A stretch of DNA of 64,000 nt from Jatrophihabitans cynanchi (GCF_027247405.1 NZ_CP097463.1:3162001-3226000), one strand, 5' to 3'. Counted from the first letter of the stretch, positions 38,989-48,123 are shown. The notes: generated by a model not told the origin, from the letters alone. Program-made: numbers and translations.

Positions 38989-39438
38989 CTAGCTGCCCGG
39001 CTGGTACACCATCAGGAAGACGATCACGGCGAAGATGATGCCGACGATCCCGCCGGTGGCGGCGACGCGCGCGCTCAGCGACGAGGCCGGCTCCGAGCCG
39101 GCCAGCGCGGTGGCCCGCTCCAGCGTCGGGACGATCACACCCAGCACCAGCGCGACCGCGACCAGCCAGAGCAGCGCGGACACCCAGATCCACGGCTCAC
39201 TGAACTCGGCCACCTTCTCGTGCTTGCCGTACGGCGACTTGCTCGACATCAGCGCGAAGCCGAACACGATCACCAGGATCGAGGCGTAGCTGTAGATCTT
39301 CAGCACGCGCGAGGACGACGCGGTCGCGGCGGCATCGCCGGTGCGCACGCCACGCGCCGCGGTCGTGGCCGCGTGCACGAGCGGGCCGACCGCGAACACG
39401 GTGAACAGCAGGTGCAGCGCCAGCATGATTTTGAACAT
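38989..39438 (-). CDS. Four-helix membrane protein (DUF2269-like)
   Basis: Membrane protein (149 aa) with about four hydrophobic segments: IMLALHLLFTVFAVGPLV, YASILVIVFGFALM, WIWVSALLWLVAVALVLGV and VGIIFAVIVFLMVY. ATG at 39438 is preferred over a GTG at 39447. General shape resembles DUF2269-type predicted membrane proteins; no function is assigned. It lies 10 bases after the SET gene and abuts the acetyltransferase gene. Confidence 0.75.
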   Translation of the reverse strand: MFKIMLALHLLFTVFAVGPLVHAATTAARGVRTGDAAATASSSRVLKIYSYASILVIVFGFALMSSKSPYGKHEKVAEFSEPWIWVSALLWLVAVALVLGVIVPTLERATALAGSEPASSLSARVAATGGIVGIIFAVIVFLMVYQPGS

Positions 39439-39448
39439 GGCGCCCACG

Positions 39449-39814
39449 CTAGCTGTCGAGCCGCTCCCGCACGTCGGGTCCCCACCGTCCGGCGTACAGC
39501 CGTTGCAGCTGCGGGATCTGCCAGTCCTCGCCGGTCACCATCTGCCGGCACCGGTAGCTCTCGCAGTGGCAACGCAGCAGGAACTGCGGGTCGGCGATCA
39601 CGGTCGCGTAGTCGTAGGTGAGCTCCTCGCCGGCTGCGATCTCGCGGCGCGCCAGGAACCGGTGCGGGCCGGCCCACCACAGGTTCGGCTCGCAGCTGTG
39701 ATTGACCGCCTCGCCGAGTGCGAGCTCGGTGCCGGCGGCGATCGCGCGCGCCGCGAACGTTCCGGCGCCGGCGATCGCCGACGGGGCTACGCGGGCGAGC
39801 ACCGCGGCGGTCAC
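39449..39814 (-). CDS. SET-domain protein
   Basis: Compact SET-domain protein (121 aa), probable SAM-dependent lysine methyltransferase. GxG motif in AIAGAGTFAARAI, pseudoknot NHSCEPNLWW, catalytic Tyr segment GEELTYDYAT, and a post-SET cysteine group CHCESYRCRQM. Very small, with a minimal insert domain, but all core motifs are there. GTG at 39814 overlaps the VWA gene stop (GTGA), so the two are translationally coupled. Substrate unknown; proteins of the same operon are candidates. Confidence 0.88.
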   Translation of the reverse strand: MTAAVLARVAPSAIAGAGTFAARAIAAGTELALGEAVNHSCEPNLWWAGPHRFLARREIAAGEELTYDYATVIADPQFLLRCHCESYRCRQMVTGEDWQIPQLQRLYAGRWGPDVRERLDS

Positions 39815-41769
39815 CCGGCCCGCCGCTGCCGGCGACCGTGCCGGGCACGCAGGTAGTCGGCCACCACGAACTCGCCGAGCCGCCCGAGTTTGGGCAGGAA
39901 GACCCGGCCGCCGTTGCGCCGGCCCACCTCCTGCATGAACTCGATCAGCCGCGGGTCGTCGTCCAGCATGAAGATGTTGATGGTCGCGCCGCGGCGGGTG
40001 CAGCGCTCGACCTCGGCCAGCGTGGCCGCAATGGTCTCCGGCGTGGGTGGCCAGGAGAAGTCGGCGAAGCCGTCGCGGGCCAGGTGCGCGGTCGGCTCAC
40101 CGTCGGTGATGACCAGGATCACCGGCTCGGCGTTGCGGTGCTTGTCCAGGAACCGGCGCGCCAGCATCAGGCCGTGTTGCAGGTTGGTGCCCTGCACGCG
40201 GTCCCAGTCGTGCTCGACGAGCGCGCCGGTGGACATCACCCGGGCATAGTCGCTGAACCCGATGATCTCGATCGCGTCCTGCGGGTACTTCGTGCTGATC
40301 AGCGAGTGCAGCGCGAGCGCGGTCGTCTTCGCCTCGCCCCAGGTGCCGCGCAGCTCCATCGAGTACGACATGTCCACGAGCAGCGCGACGGCGGCGGACG
40401 AGCGGCGCTCGGTCTCGACCACCTCGAAGTCCTCGCCGGTCAGCCGCAGCGGACGGCCTTCCACGGACGACCGCAACACCGCATTGCGGACGGTGCGCAC
40501 GACGTCCAGCGGCTGCTCGTCGCCGAAGCGCCACTCGCGGCTGGCGCCGGTGACCTCGCCCGCCGCGCCCGCATCGCGCACGTCGTGCCCGCCGCGTCCA
40601 CGGGATTCGAGCACGTCGAAGACGCGCCGCAGCGCGGTCGAGCCGAGCCGGCGCAGCGCGCGCGGCGTCAGCTTGAGGCCGTCGCTGCCGCGCTGCAGGT
40701 AGCCCTGCTCGCGCAGCTCGCGCTCGATGCGGCGCAACTGGTCCATGTCGTCGACGGCGCTGCTGCCGAGCGCGCGCTCGATCAGCTCCTCGTCGATGTC
40801 CTCCAGGCTGGCGCCCGGGTATTCCTGGGACAGCAGTTCGTCGAGCTGGTCGAGGTCGGCGAGCTCGGCCAGCGCGCCGGTGGCGTCCGCGTAGCCGAGG
40901 CCCTGGTCACCGTCCATCCGCTGCCGGCCGCCCCACGGCAGGTCGGGACGGGCCGAGCGCAGGCCCTGCTGCAGCCGGGCCATCTGCTCGGCCAGCCCGG
41001 CGTCGCCGAGTGCCTGCTGCATCAGCGACTCGAGCTCGCCGCGCTGTTCGGGGGTCAGCGAGTCCATCAGCCGCTGGGCCGCCGCCGCCCGGCGGGCGAG
41101 CGAGTCGACGAGCTCGGCGAGGTTCTGCGGGCTGTCCGGGAAGTACTGCCCGTACTGCGCCATGAACGCCTCGAACTGAGCCTGGGTGTGCTCGCCGCGG
41201 GCGTCCGCGTCGAGCATGTCGTTGAGCGCCTGCATCATCTGCCGGATCTGGTCGAGGTCCTGCGACGTCGCGTTCTGCAGCGCGTTGCGCATGCCGGCGA
41301 ACTGCGCGTCGAGCACCTCCTCGCGCAGCAGTTGCTGGATCCGCGCGTAGGCGGCAGCAGCCTCCGGTGAGCGCCACTGGTACTCGGCCAGGGCGCGCAC
41401 CGCGCGGGCGGCGTCGTTGGGCAGCGCGTCCAGCTCGGCCTCGGCCATTCGCGCCGAATCGTCCGGGTCGGGGAACAGGGCGCGGCGCTCGGCCTCGAGA
41501 GCCTGCTCGAGCAGCTCGCGGACCTGCTGCAGCGTCCCGTCCAGCCGGCCGCTGTTGCGCAGCTCGCGGGCGCGCGAGCGGGCACGGCGGCGCAGCGCGT
41601 CCAGCCCGTCGCGGTCGCCCGCGCCCTGCCGCAGCAGCCGGTTCAGCGCCTGGCGCGGCGAGGCGCCGGCCAGCACGTCGTCGCCGACCCGGTCCAGCGC
41701 CTCGCGGATGTCGAACGGCGGTTCCAGCGGGTCCGGCCCCCCGTGCCAGGCCCCGTATCGCGCGCTCAC
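39811..41769 (-). CDS. VWA-domain protein (chelatase-type partner)
   Basis: Protein of 652 aa. A long charged, helical N-terminus (about 10-330) rich in Arg/Glu/Gln is followed by a C-terminal von Willebrand A domain with MIDAS: LLVDMSYSMELRG, Thr in VQGTNLQHG, and VITDGEPTAH. GTG at 41769 is chosen; codons further upstream in frame come from a family B repeat. It pairs with the AAA ATPase gene just upstream, like the BchI/BchD and MoxR/VWA pairs that remodel or load metal into proteins. Target unknown. Confidence 0.88.
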   Translation of the reverse strand: MSARYGAWHGGPDPLEPPFDIREALDRVGDDVLAGASPRQALNRLLRQGAGDRDGLDALRRRARSRARELRNSGRLDGTLQQVRELLEQALEAERRALFPDPDDSARMAEAELDALPNDAARAVRALAEYQWRSPEAAAAYARIQQLLREEVLDAQFAGMRNALQNATSQDLDQIRQMMQALNDMLDADARGEHTQAQFEAFMAQYGQYFPDSPQNLAELVDSLARRAAAAQRLMDSLTPEQRGELESLMQQALGDAGLAEQMARLQQGLRSARPDLPWGGRQRMDGDQGLGYADATGALAELADLDQLDELLSQEYPGASLEDIDEELIERALGSSAVDDMDQLRRIERELREQGYLQRGSDGLKLTPRALRRLGSTALRRVFDVLESRGRGGHDVRDAGAAGEVTGASREWRFGDEQPLDVVRTVRNAVLRSSVEGRPLRLTGEDFEVVETERRSSAAVALLVDMSYSMELRGTWGEAKTTALALHSLISTKYPQDAIEIIGFSDYARVMSTGALVEHDWDRVQGTNLQHGLMLARRFLDKHRNAEPVILVITDGEPTAHLARDGFADFSWPPTPETIAATLAEVERCTRRGATINIFMLDDDPRLIEFMQEVGRRNGGRVFLPKLGRLGEFVVADYLRARHGRRQRRAG

Positions 41770-41784
41770 GCCTGCCCGCAATCT

Positions 41785-41858
41785 CCGCCGAGTGGCGACT
41801 CGACACGCCGAGTGGCGAGATTCAGGTCGCCACTGGGCACCCGAGGTCGCCACTCGCG
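41785..41858. repeat. Family B palindromic repeat between ATPase and VWA genes
   Basis: Two GAGTGGCGA copies (from 41790 and 41810) and two inverse TCGCCACT copies (from 41827 and 41847), each pair 20 bases apart, as in mazG. It occupies nearly the whole gap between two genes that otherwise form one operon. Confidence 0.9.
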
Positions 41859-41865
41859 CATGGTG

Positions 41866-43302
41866 TCAGTGCCCATAGATCGTCCGGACGCCGTCGCTGT
41901 CCTTGGCCAGGCGCTTGTTCAGGTGCAGGCCCTCCAGCGCGAACTCCAAGGCCGCCGCCGCGATCCCCACCGCCGCCGGGCCCTCCCCGATCCCGTCCGG
42001 CTCCAGGCGCTCGAGCAGCGCGGAGAGCACCGGCACCGGGCCGAGCTGGGCGAGCAGCGCGTCGGCGCCGACCGCGTCGCCGCTGCTCACCGTGAGCCCG
42101 TCGTCGAACTTCTGCTGCAGCGGGCGCAGGTCCAGCCCGGCCAGCCGCGCCCGGAACGTCTCGGCGACGGCGCGCCGCAGCAGGTGTTCGAGCACCTCGA
42201 ACTCGCGCCCCTCGTCGGCGTCGTCGAACTCCACCTTGCCGCGCGAGGCGGGGATGACGCAGGGCAGGTCGGCGACCCGCGCGACGGCCAGCGGTTCGCC
42301 GGCGATCGCGGCCCGGCGCACCGCCGACGCGGCGACCGTCTCGACGGCGGCGATAGCGAACCGCGCGGACACTCCGGAGCGCTGGTCGACCTGCGGTGCG
42401 TCGCGCACCCCCCGCGCGAAGCGGGCGATCACCTCGAGCAGGTGCGCGGGCACGACCGGCGCCGCGTGCGAGGCGTCCGTCCACAGCACCGCGGCCTCCT
42501 GCGCGACCAGGGTCAGCTCGTCGATGAGCTCGAGCGGGTAGTGGGTGCGCACCTCGGCCCCGAACCGGTCCTTGAGCGGGGTGATGATCCGGCCGCGGTT
42601 GGTGTAGTCCTCCGGATTCGCACTGGCGACCAGCAGCAGGTCCAGCGGCATCCGCAACTGGTAGCCGCGCACCTGGATGTCGCGTTCTTCCAGCACGTTG
42701 AGCAGCGCGACCTGGATCCGCTCGGCCAGGTCGGGCAGCTCGTTCACTGCGATGATGCCGCGGTTGGTGCGCGGCACCAGCCCGTAGTGGATGGTCTCCG
42801 GGTCGCCGAGCGTGCGGCCCGCGGCGACCTTGATCGGGTCGACGTCACCGATCAGGTCACCGACCGAGGTGTCCGGGGTGGCCAGCTTCTCGCCGTACCG
42901 CTCGCTGCGGTGCTTCCAGGCCACCGGGGTGAGGTCGCCGTCGGTGGCGACGATCGCCACGCAGCGGCCGCACACCGGTGCGTACGGGTGATCGTTGATC
43001 TCGCAGCCGGCGATCACGGGCGTCCACTCGTCGAGCAGGCCGGTGATGGTGCGGATCAGCCGGGTCTTGCCCTGGCCGCGCTCGCCGAGCAGCACCAGGT
43101 CGTGCCCGGCGAGCAGCGCGCGCTCGACCTCCGGCACCACGGTGTCCTCGAAGCCGACGATGCCGGGCAGTGTCGGTTCGCCGGCCGCGAGCCGGCCGAT
43201 CAGGTTCTCGCGGATCTCGGTCTTGACGCTGCGGTGCACGTGCCCGGACGCGCGTAGCTCGCCGAGTGTGGAGATGGACGGGGCAGTGGTGGGGGCGCTC
43301 AC
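41866..43302 (-). CDS. Magnesium-chelatase-like AAA ATPase
   Basis: AAA+ ATPase (478 aa) of the ChlI/MoxR group. Walker A LLGERGQGKTRLIRTI, Walker B GIIAVNELPDLAERIQ, sensor LVASANPEDYTNRGRI, and an Arg-finger-like DRFGAEVRTHYP. Cysteines VCGRC and GCEIN follow the P-loop. GTG at 43302 is preferred over codons further upstream. First gene of the compact leftward run ATPase-VWA-SET-membrane-GNAT-sigma-antisigma. With the VWA protein it likely forms a chaperone or metal-loading complex. Confidence 0.88.
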   Translation of the reverse strand: MSAPTTAPSISTLGELRASGHVHRSVKTEIRENLIGRLAAGEPTLPGIVGFEDTVVPEVERALLAGHDLVLLGERGQGKTRLIRTITGLLDEWTPVIAGCEINDHPYAPVCGRCVAIVATDGDLTPVAWKHRSERYGEKLATPDTSVGDLIGDVDPIKVAAGRTLGDPETIHYGLVPRTNRGIIAVNELPDLAERIQVALLNVLEERDIQVRGYQLRMPLDLLLVASANPEDYTNRGRIITPLKDRFGAEVRTHYPLELIDELTLVAQEAAVLWTDASHAAPVVPAHLLEVIARFARGVRDAPQVDQRSGVSARFAIAAVETVAASAVRRAAIAGEPLAVARVADLPCVIPASRGKVEFDDADEGREFEVLEHLLRRAVAETFRARLAGLDLRPLQQKFDDGLTVSSGDAVGADALLAQLGPVPVLSALLERLEPDGIGEGPAAVGIAAAALEFALEGLHLNKRLAKDSDGVRTIYGH

Positions 43303-43341
43303 CCGCTCGACGCTACGACCCGGAGGCAAACGCCGCCACGG

Positions 43342-44103
43342 TCACGGCACCTGCAGGAAGATCGACTGGGCGAGCGTGACGAGCTCCGGATCGTTCTCGC
43401 GCGTCGGCCCGTCCAGGTACCAGGCGTCGACCACCTCGACGCCCGCGTCCTGTCCCAGCGCGCTGAAGGCGTCCGGGCTCGGAACCGCGGCAGGTCCCGC
43501 GGGCAGGCGATACCCCTCGCGGAGCAGATCGACCAGGTTGCCGGTGCCGTTCCTGGTCACGAGCTTCACGAAGTCGCCCGCCGTCTTGTAGACGCCCGGG
43601 TCGCGGCCGGTGAAGCCGAGGTCGGAGATCGCCAGGCCCACCGCGCGCCTGTGCAAGGTGGTGGTGGCCAGGCGTCTGGTCAGCCCGGAGCACTTGTGCG
43701 CCCGCAGGAAGTCGATCATCGGCTGCCCGTACGCGTGGTCGGCGCAGGTGGGCGTGCGGACCGAGGCCCAGACCTGGACGAGGAACGTGCTGCCGTCCGG
43801 AGCGGTCACGGTGGCACTGCGCAGCGGCGCGCTCGGCACCGGGTGCGTGCCCGGCGCTGTCGAGCGGGGCGCCGAGGCCGAAGCGGTGGCCGAAGCGGTG
43901 GCCGAAGCGGTGGCCGACGCGGTGGCGGCCGGCGGCGTCACCGTCGCGACGGGCGAGCCGGCCAGCGCGCTCGGTGCGGGGAAGTCCGCGCTCCTGCCGC
44001 CGGCCGGGACGGTGCCGCCGTGCCCGACGCCCTGGGTGGACGTGGTGCACGCGGTCAGCGTCACCAGCGCACCGGCCAGCGCCGCCCATCGTCTCGAACG
44101 CAT
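43342..44103 (-). CDS. Lipoprotein with Ala/Ser/Thr repeat linker
   Basis: Exported lipoprotein of 253 aa with lipobox LTAC after a hydrophobic signal. Residues around 60-78 are an ATAS repeat, encoded by four 12-base units GCCGAAGCGGTG (43877-43924, as read on the plus strand). The following domain has VTAPDGSTFLVQVWASVRT, HAYGQPMIDFLRAHKCSGLTR (broken here for length) and EVVDAWYLDGPTREND; I do not recognise the family. ATG at 44103 chosen over GTG 44109. It is 39 bases upstream of the ATPase gene on the same strand, so may belong to that operon. Confidence 0.75.
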   Translation of the reverse strand: MRSRRWAALAGALVTLTACTTSTQGVGHGGTVPAGGRSADFPAPSALAGSPVATVTPPAATASATASATASATASASAPRSTAPGTHPVPSAPLRSATVTAPDGSTFLVQVWASVRTPTCADHAYGQPMIDFLRAHKCSGLTRRLATTTLHRRAVGLAISDLGFTGRDPGVYKTAGDFVKLVTRNGTGNLVDLLREGYRLPAGPAAVPSPDAFSALGQDAGVEVVDAWYLDGPTRENDPELVTLAQSIFLQVP

Positions 44104-44180
44104 GCGCACAGCATGACCGCTCGGACCCGATCACGGAATACACCCCCGGGTGGATCCGGCGGTGTGCCAGGCTTGGGCCC

Positions 44181-44669
44181 GTGGCGACGGACGACGGACG
44201 CGGTGTCGACGGTTTGGACGCACGGCTGCTGGCCGAGCTGGACGCCGCGCCGCGGGTCGGCGTGCTGGAGCTGTCCCGTCGGCTCGGCGTCGCGCGGGCG
44301 ACCGTGCAGGCTCGGCTGGACCGGCTGGTGGCACGCGGCGTGATCGCCACGTTCTCGCCCACCCTGGACCCGGTGGCGCTCGGCTACCGGGTGACCGCGT
44401 TCGCCACGCTGGAGATCCGCCAGGGTCGCGGCCGCACCGTGCTGGAGCACCTGAACGCGATCCCCGAGGTGCTGGAGGTGCACACCATCACCGGGCAGGG
44501 CGACATGCTGTGCCGGCTGGTGGCGCGCTCGAACGAGGACCTGCAGCGCGTCATCGACAGCGTCACCCAGGTTGCCGAGATCGTCCGGACCTCGACGGTG
44601 ATCGCGCTGACCAACCCGATCTCGCACCGGGTGTTGCCGCTGGTGACCGGCGAGCGGGTCAGCCGCTGA
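44181..44669 (+). CDS. Lrp/AsnC-family regulator
   Basis: 162-residue regulator. Winged [24 protein letters not shown] and [24 protein letters not shown] ligand-binding domain [18 protein letters not shown] and [21 protein letters not shown] at 44181. It is divergent from the lipoprotein gene and converges on greA with an 11-base overlap. The effector, likely an amino acid, is unknown. Confidence 0.9.
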   Translation: MATDDGRGVDGLDARLLAELDAAPRVGVLELSRRLGVARATVQARLDRLVARGVIATFSPTLDPVALGYRVTAFATLEIRQGRGRTVLEHLNAIPEVLEVHTITGQGDMLCRLVARSNEDLQRVIDSVTQVAEIVRTSTVIALTNPISHRVLPLVTGERVSR

Positions 44670-45168
44670 ACGGCTTGGCGCTGATCAGCTCCACCTTCAT
44701 GGTCTTGCCGTTGGGCGTCTCGTACTCGACCGTCTCGCCCTCGTGGCGCCCGTGCAGCGCCTTGCCGATCGGCGACTGCGGCGAGTACACCGCGACGCCG
44801 GCGGTCTCGGCCTCCTCGCGGGAGCCGAGCAGGAACGTCTCGGTCTCGTCCTCGCCCTCGTAGCGGACGGTGACGAGCATGCCGGGCTCGGCAACGCCGT
44901 CGTCCGGGGGAGCCTCGCCGACCTTCGCGCGGCGCAGCATGTCCTGCAGTTGCAGGATGCGGCCCTCCTGCTTGCCCTGCTCCTCCCGGGCGGCCTGGTA
45001 CCCGCCGTTCTCGCGCAGATCGCCCTCCTCGCGCCGGTCGTTGATCTCCTTCGCGAGCACCGGGCGGTTCGCCTTGAGCTCCTCGAGCTCGTTGGTCAGG
45101 CGGTCGTACGCCTCTTGGGTCAGCCAGGTGACGGCGGTGGTGTCGGGCGTGGACACAGGGCTCTCCAT
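44659..45168 (-). CDS. greA: Transcription elongation factor GreA
   Basis: RNA polymerase secondary-channel factor (169 aa) that stimulates cleavage of backtracked transcripts. The N-terminal coiled coil has acidic tip [20 protein letters not shown], with the two acidic residues needed for activity; the C-terminal FKBP-like domain includes [22 protein letters not shown] at 45168; a GTG four codons later is possible. Neighbour of mca, as in mycobacteria (greA, then mca divergent). Confidence 0.96.
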   Translation of the reverse strand: MESPVSTPDTTAVTWLTQEAYDRLTNELEELKANRPVLAKEINDRREEGDLRENGGYQAAREEQGKQEGRILQLQDMLRRAKVGEAPPDDGVAEPGMLVTVRYEGEDETETFLLGSREEAETAGVAVYSPQSPIGKALHGRHEGETVEYETPNGKTMKVELISAKPFSG

Positions 45169-45345
45169 GCAGCTAGCGGTCGAGGTACGAACTTCGAACG
45201 TAACACCGGCGGCACGCCAGAGCGAAGTCGCGACGCCGGAAGCGCCCGATTCGTGGCAGGTTGCGTACCGCAGCGCCCGCGTCGTCGCCACACCGGCAAG
45301 GGCGCTGCCGACCGGTGTGCGGCCGGCTGTGGGTGATCGGTGACA

Positions 45346-46245
45346 ATGGACGCCGTGAGCAACGGACTGCGGCTGATGGCCGTCCACGCGCACCCCGACG
45401 ACGAGTCGAGCAAGGGGGCGGCGACGATGGCCCGCTACGTCGACGAGGGTGTCGAGGTGCTGGTGGTGACGTGCACCGGTGGCGAGCGGGGCAGCATCCT
45501 GAACCCGGCGTTGCAGGGGCGTGCTGAGATCGAGGCGAACATCTCCGAGATCCGCCGCAAGGAGATGGAGCGCGCCCGCGACATCCTCGGGGTACAGCAG
45601 AGCTGGCTGGGCTTCGTCGACTCGGGCCTGCCCGAGGGCGACCCGCTGCCGCCGCTGCCCGAGGGCTGTTTCGCCCTCGTGCCGCTGGCGGAGGCGACCG
45701 AGGCGCTGGTGGCCGAGATCCGCCGCTTCCGCCCGCACGTGATCACGACGTACGACGAGAAGGGCGGCTACCCGCACCCGGACCACGTGCGCTGTCACGA
45801 GATCAGCGTCGCCGCGTTCGAGGCGGCCGGCGACCCCGACCGGTTCCCCGGGACCGGCGAGCCGTGGCAGCCGCTCAAGCTCTACTACGACGTCGGCTTC
45901 AGCGACGGGAAGATCGCCGCGCTGCACGCCGCCATGACGGCGCTGGGGTTGGAATCGCCCTTCGCCGAGTGGCGAGAGCGGCGCCGGCAATGGGAGGGCA
46001 AGGTGCGCCCGCCCAAGATCACCACGCAGGTGCCGGTCGGTGACTGGTTCGAGCGGCGCGATCAGGCGCTGCTGGCGCACGCCACCCAGGTGGACCCGAA
46101 CGGCTGGTTCTTCGCGATACCGCTGGATGTGCAACGCACCGCGTGGCCGACCGAGGACTTCGAGCTGGTGCGGTCCCTTGTCGACTCGACGGTGCCCGAG
46201 GACGACCTGTTCGCCGGTGTTCGCGAGCAGGTCGACGCGCGATGA
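45346..46245 (+). CDS. mca: Mycothiol S-conjugate amidase
   Basis: Zinc amidase (299 aa) cleaving mycothiol conjugates to a mercapturic acid and GlcN-Ins in detoxification. Metal motif [20 protein letters not shown] (H-P-D-D) and the later His in [15 protein letters not shown] mark the LmbE/MshB superfamily; [21 protein letters not shown] is typical of Mca rather than MshB. ATG at 45346 chosen; GTG at 45340 and 45355 are alternatives. Its stop overlaps the next small membrane gene (ATGA). Shows the host makes mycothiol. Confidence 0.95.
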   Translation: MDAVSNGLRLMAVHAHPDDESSKGAATMARYVDEGVEVLVVTCTGGERGSILNPALQGRAEIEANISEIRRKEMERARDILGVQQSWLGFVDSGLPEGDPLPPLPEGCFALVPLAEATEALVAEIRRFRPHVITTYDEKGGYPHPDHVRCHEISVAAFEAAGDPDRFPGTGEPWQPLKLYYDVGFSDGKIAALHAAMTALGLESPFAEWRERRRQWEGKVRPPKITTQVPVGDWFERRDQALLAHATQVDPNGWFFAIPLDVQRTAWPTEDFELVRSLVDSTVPEDDLFAGVREQVDAR

Positions 46246-46577
46246 CGCCGTTCGTGGTGCTGGCCGACGGCCCGACCGGGGAGGCCGCCAAGTCCGGCCC
46301 CTGGGGGCTGGCGATCATCCTGCTGCTGTGCGCGGGCTGCTACTTCCTGTTCAAGTCGATGTCCAAGCACCTGCGCCGGGTGCGCGAGCAGTTCGGCGGG
46401 GACGAGCCGACGCCGCCGGCGCCTGCCGGGCCGGACGGCGGTGCGGCTGAGGCGCAGCCGAGCGAGCCGTCGCTGGCCACGCCGCCGCACCCCGATCACG
46501 ACGCCGGTCAGGACGCGCCGCCGGAGACGCCGGCGGAGACACGGCCGGAGACACGGCCCGAGACACGGCCCGAGTAG
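46242..46577 (+). CDS. Small membrane protein downstream of mca
   Basis: Protein of 111 aa with one membrane segment (about residues 20-39, [19 protein letters not shown]) and a cytoplasmic tail starting [19 protein letters not shown], then Pro/Glu/Ala-rich low complexity ending in PETR repeats. The same small gene follows mca in mycobacteria. ATG overlaps the mca stop. Function unknown. The last 70 bases are also the coding 3' end of the convergent WYL gene, with a 12-base tandem repeat read in both directions. Confidence 0.85.
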   Translation: MTPFVVLADGPTGEAAKSGPWGLAIILLLCAGCYFLFKSMSKHLRRVREQFGGDEPTPPAPAGPDGGAAEAQPSEPSLATPPHPDHDAGQDAPPETPAETRPETRPETRPE

Positions 46578-47542
46578 CGCTCGGCCAGCGCTCGCGCACT
46601 CGCGGCGATCAGCTCGCGCAGTTCGGCCGGCTCGACAACCTCGACCTCGGCGCCGAGTTGCAGCAGGGCGTGGTGCCCGTGCCGGACCGACTCGATCGGC
46701 ACGGTGGTGCTCGCCCACCCCGCGGCGTCCGGCTCGGACATCGCCGCATGCCCGGCACGGGCGGGGAGGGTGCCGAGCAGGAACAGCAGTTGGCGGCCCG
46801 CGGCGGAGAGCCGGATCCGCGCCGTCTCCCGGTACACCCGCTGCTCGTAGTCACGCTGGTAGCCGCACCAGTGCTGCTCGAGGTCGAAACCGTCCGGCCG
46901 CTCGAACCGCTCGTCCAGCGCCGCCGCGGCATGCACGCGCGACACCCGGTAGGTGCGGGGGCCGCGATGGTCGGCGGGCACCGACGCGACGAGGTACCAG
47001 GTGCCGGCCTTGAGCACGAGGCCGAGCGGTTCCAGGGTGCGTTCGACGATCGCCCGGTTCGCGCGCTCGTAGCGGACCTCGATCCGCCGTTGCCCCCACA
47101 CGGCGCCGGCGATGGTGGCCAGGTACGGCGGTGCCTCCGTCTCGCGCAGCCAGCCCGGTGCGTCCAGGTGGAACCGGTCGCGGATGCGGGCGGCCCGCTC
47201 GCGCAGGTCAGGCGGCAGGGCGGCGAGCAGCTTGAGCTGGGTAGCGGCAAGCGTGCTGCCGAGCCCTAGATCGGCGGCCGCGCCGGGCAGCCCGGCAAGG
47301 AACAGCGCGTCGGCCTCGTCCGCGGTGAGGCCGGTGAGCTTGGTGCGGTACCCCTCGAGCAGCTGGAAGCCGCCGGCCCGCCCGCGCGTCGCGTACACCG
47401 GGATGCCTGCGGCCGACAACGCGTCGATGTCGCGGTACACCGTGCGCAGCGAGACCTCCAGCTCGTCGGCGAGCTGCTGCGCGCTCACCCGGCCACGGGT
47501 GTGCAGCATCAGCAGGATCGACAGCAGCCGGCTCGCGCGCAC
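46508..47542 (-). CDS. YafY-type transcriptional regulator (HTH-11 and WYL)
   Basis: 344-aa regulator. N-terminal helix-turn-helix: ASRLLSILLMLHTRGRVSAQ and LEVSLRTVYRDIDALSAAG; WYL domain: RRIEVRYERANRAIVERTLE, LVLKAGTWYLVASV. The C-terminal tail [15 protein letters not shown] is a minisatellite product. GTG at 47542. It is divergent from a DUF3224 gene across 95 bases and probably controls that operon; effector unknown. Confidence 0.9.
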   Translation of the reverse strand: MRASRLLSILLMLHTRGRVSAQQLADELEVSLRTVYRDIDALSAAGIPVYATRGRAGGFQLLEGYRTKLTGLTADEADALFLAGLPGAAADLGLGSTLAATQLKLLAALPPDLRERAARIRDRFHLDAPGWLRETEAPPYLATIAGAVWGQRRIEVRYERANRAIVERTLEPLGLVLKAGTWYLVASVPADHRGPRTYRVSRVHAAAALDERFERPDGFDLEQHWCGYQRDYEQRVYRETARIRLSAAGRQLLFLLGTLPARAGHAAMSEPDAAGWASTTVPIESVRHGHHALLQLGAEVEVVEPAELRELIAASARALAERYSGRVSGRVSGRVSAGVSGGAS

Positions 47543-47637
47543 CCGCCGAGTATCGCGCGAATACCTGACCCAAGCTGACAGGTATAGCCGGAATCCTGGT
47601 TCGCATCGACCCGACGGACGTCAACGAGGAGAACCAG

Positions 47638-48123
47638 ATGGCCGAGTCCACCGAGATGACCGAGTCCACCGAGATGACCGAGTACACCCAGCACGCCGGC
47701 ATCGTCGTCACCGGCAAGTCCTGGGACGAGAAGCGGATCGCCGAGGCCGACGCGGTGCACGCCGTCGCCACCGCCACGTTCACCACCAGCTACGCCGGAG
47801 ACCTGGTGGGCGAATCGACCTGCGGACTGCTGATCTCGTACGTCGGCGGCAGCCCGGACCAGCCGGAGACGCTCGTCGGGCCGTACACCGGCTACGAGCA
47901 GGTCACCGGCACCCTGGCCGGCCGGACCGGAACGTTCGTCCTGGCCGCGTCGGGCACTCACAGCGAGGGCGTGGCGCGCACCGGGTTGCGGGTGGTCCCC
48001 GGTTCCGGCACTGGCGAGCTCGCCGGGCTGCGCGGCGAAGGGCACTACACCGCCGACGCGATGCAGTACAAGATGGAGCTGCGCTACGACTTCGACCAGG
48101 AGAGCCGTGAAGCTCACGCGTGA
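47638..48123 (+). CDS. DUF3224 domain protein
   Basis: 161-aa protein. The N-terminus has a duplicated ESTEMT from a 21-base direct repeat. The DUF3224 beta-barrel follows: GESTCGLLISYVGG, YTGYEQVTGTLAGRTGTFVL, GTGELAGLRGEGHY, YDFD at the end. Related to AOC-barrel-like proteins; function unknown. Divergent from the WYL regulator. Its end overlaps the next gene by 17 bases, implying coexpression. Confidence 0.88.
   Translation: MAESTEMTESTEMTEYTQHAGIVVTGKSWDEKRIAEADAVHAVATATFTTSYAGDLVGESTCGLLISYVGGSPDQPETLVGPYTGYEQVTGTLAGRTGTFVLAASGTHSEGVARTGLRVVPGSGTGELAGLRGEGHYTADAMQYKMELRYDFDQESREAHA

Noticed and set aside
41770-41853. N-terminal extension of the VWA protein
   Set aside because: These codons are the family B repeat; the protein family match begins after the GTG at 41769.
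45185-45210. LexA-type operator near the greA/mca gap
   Set aside because: ACGAACTTCGAACGTA has GAAC but not the required spaced GTTC partner.
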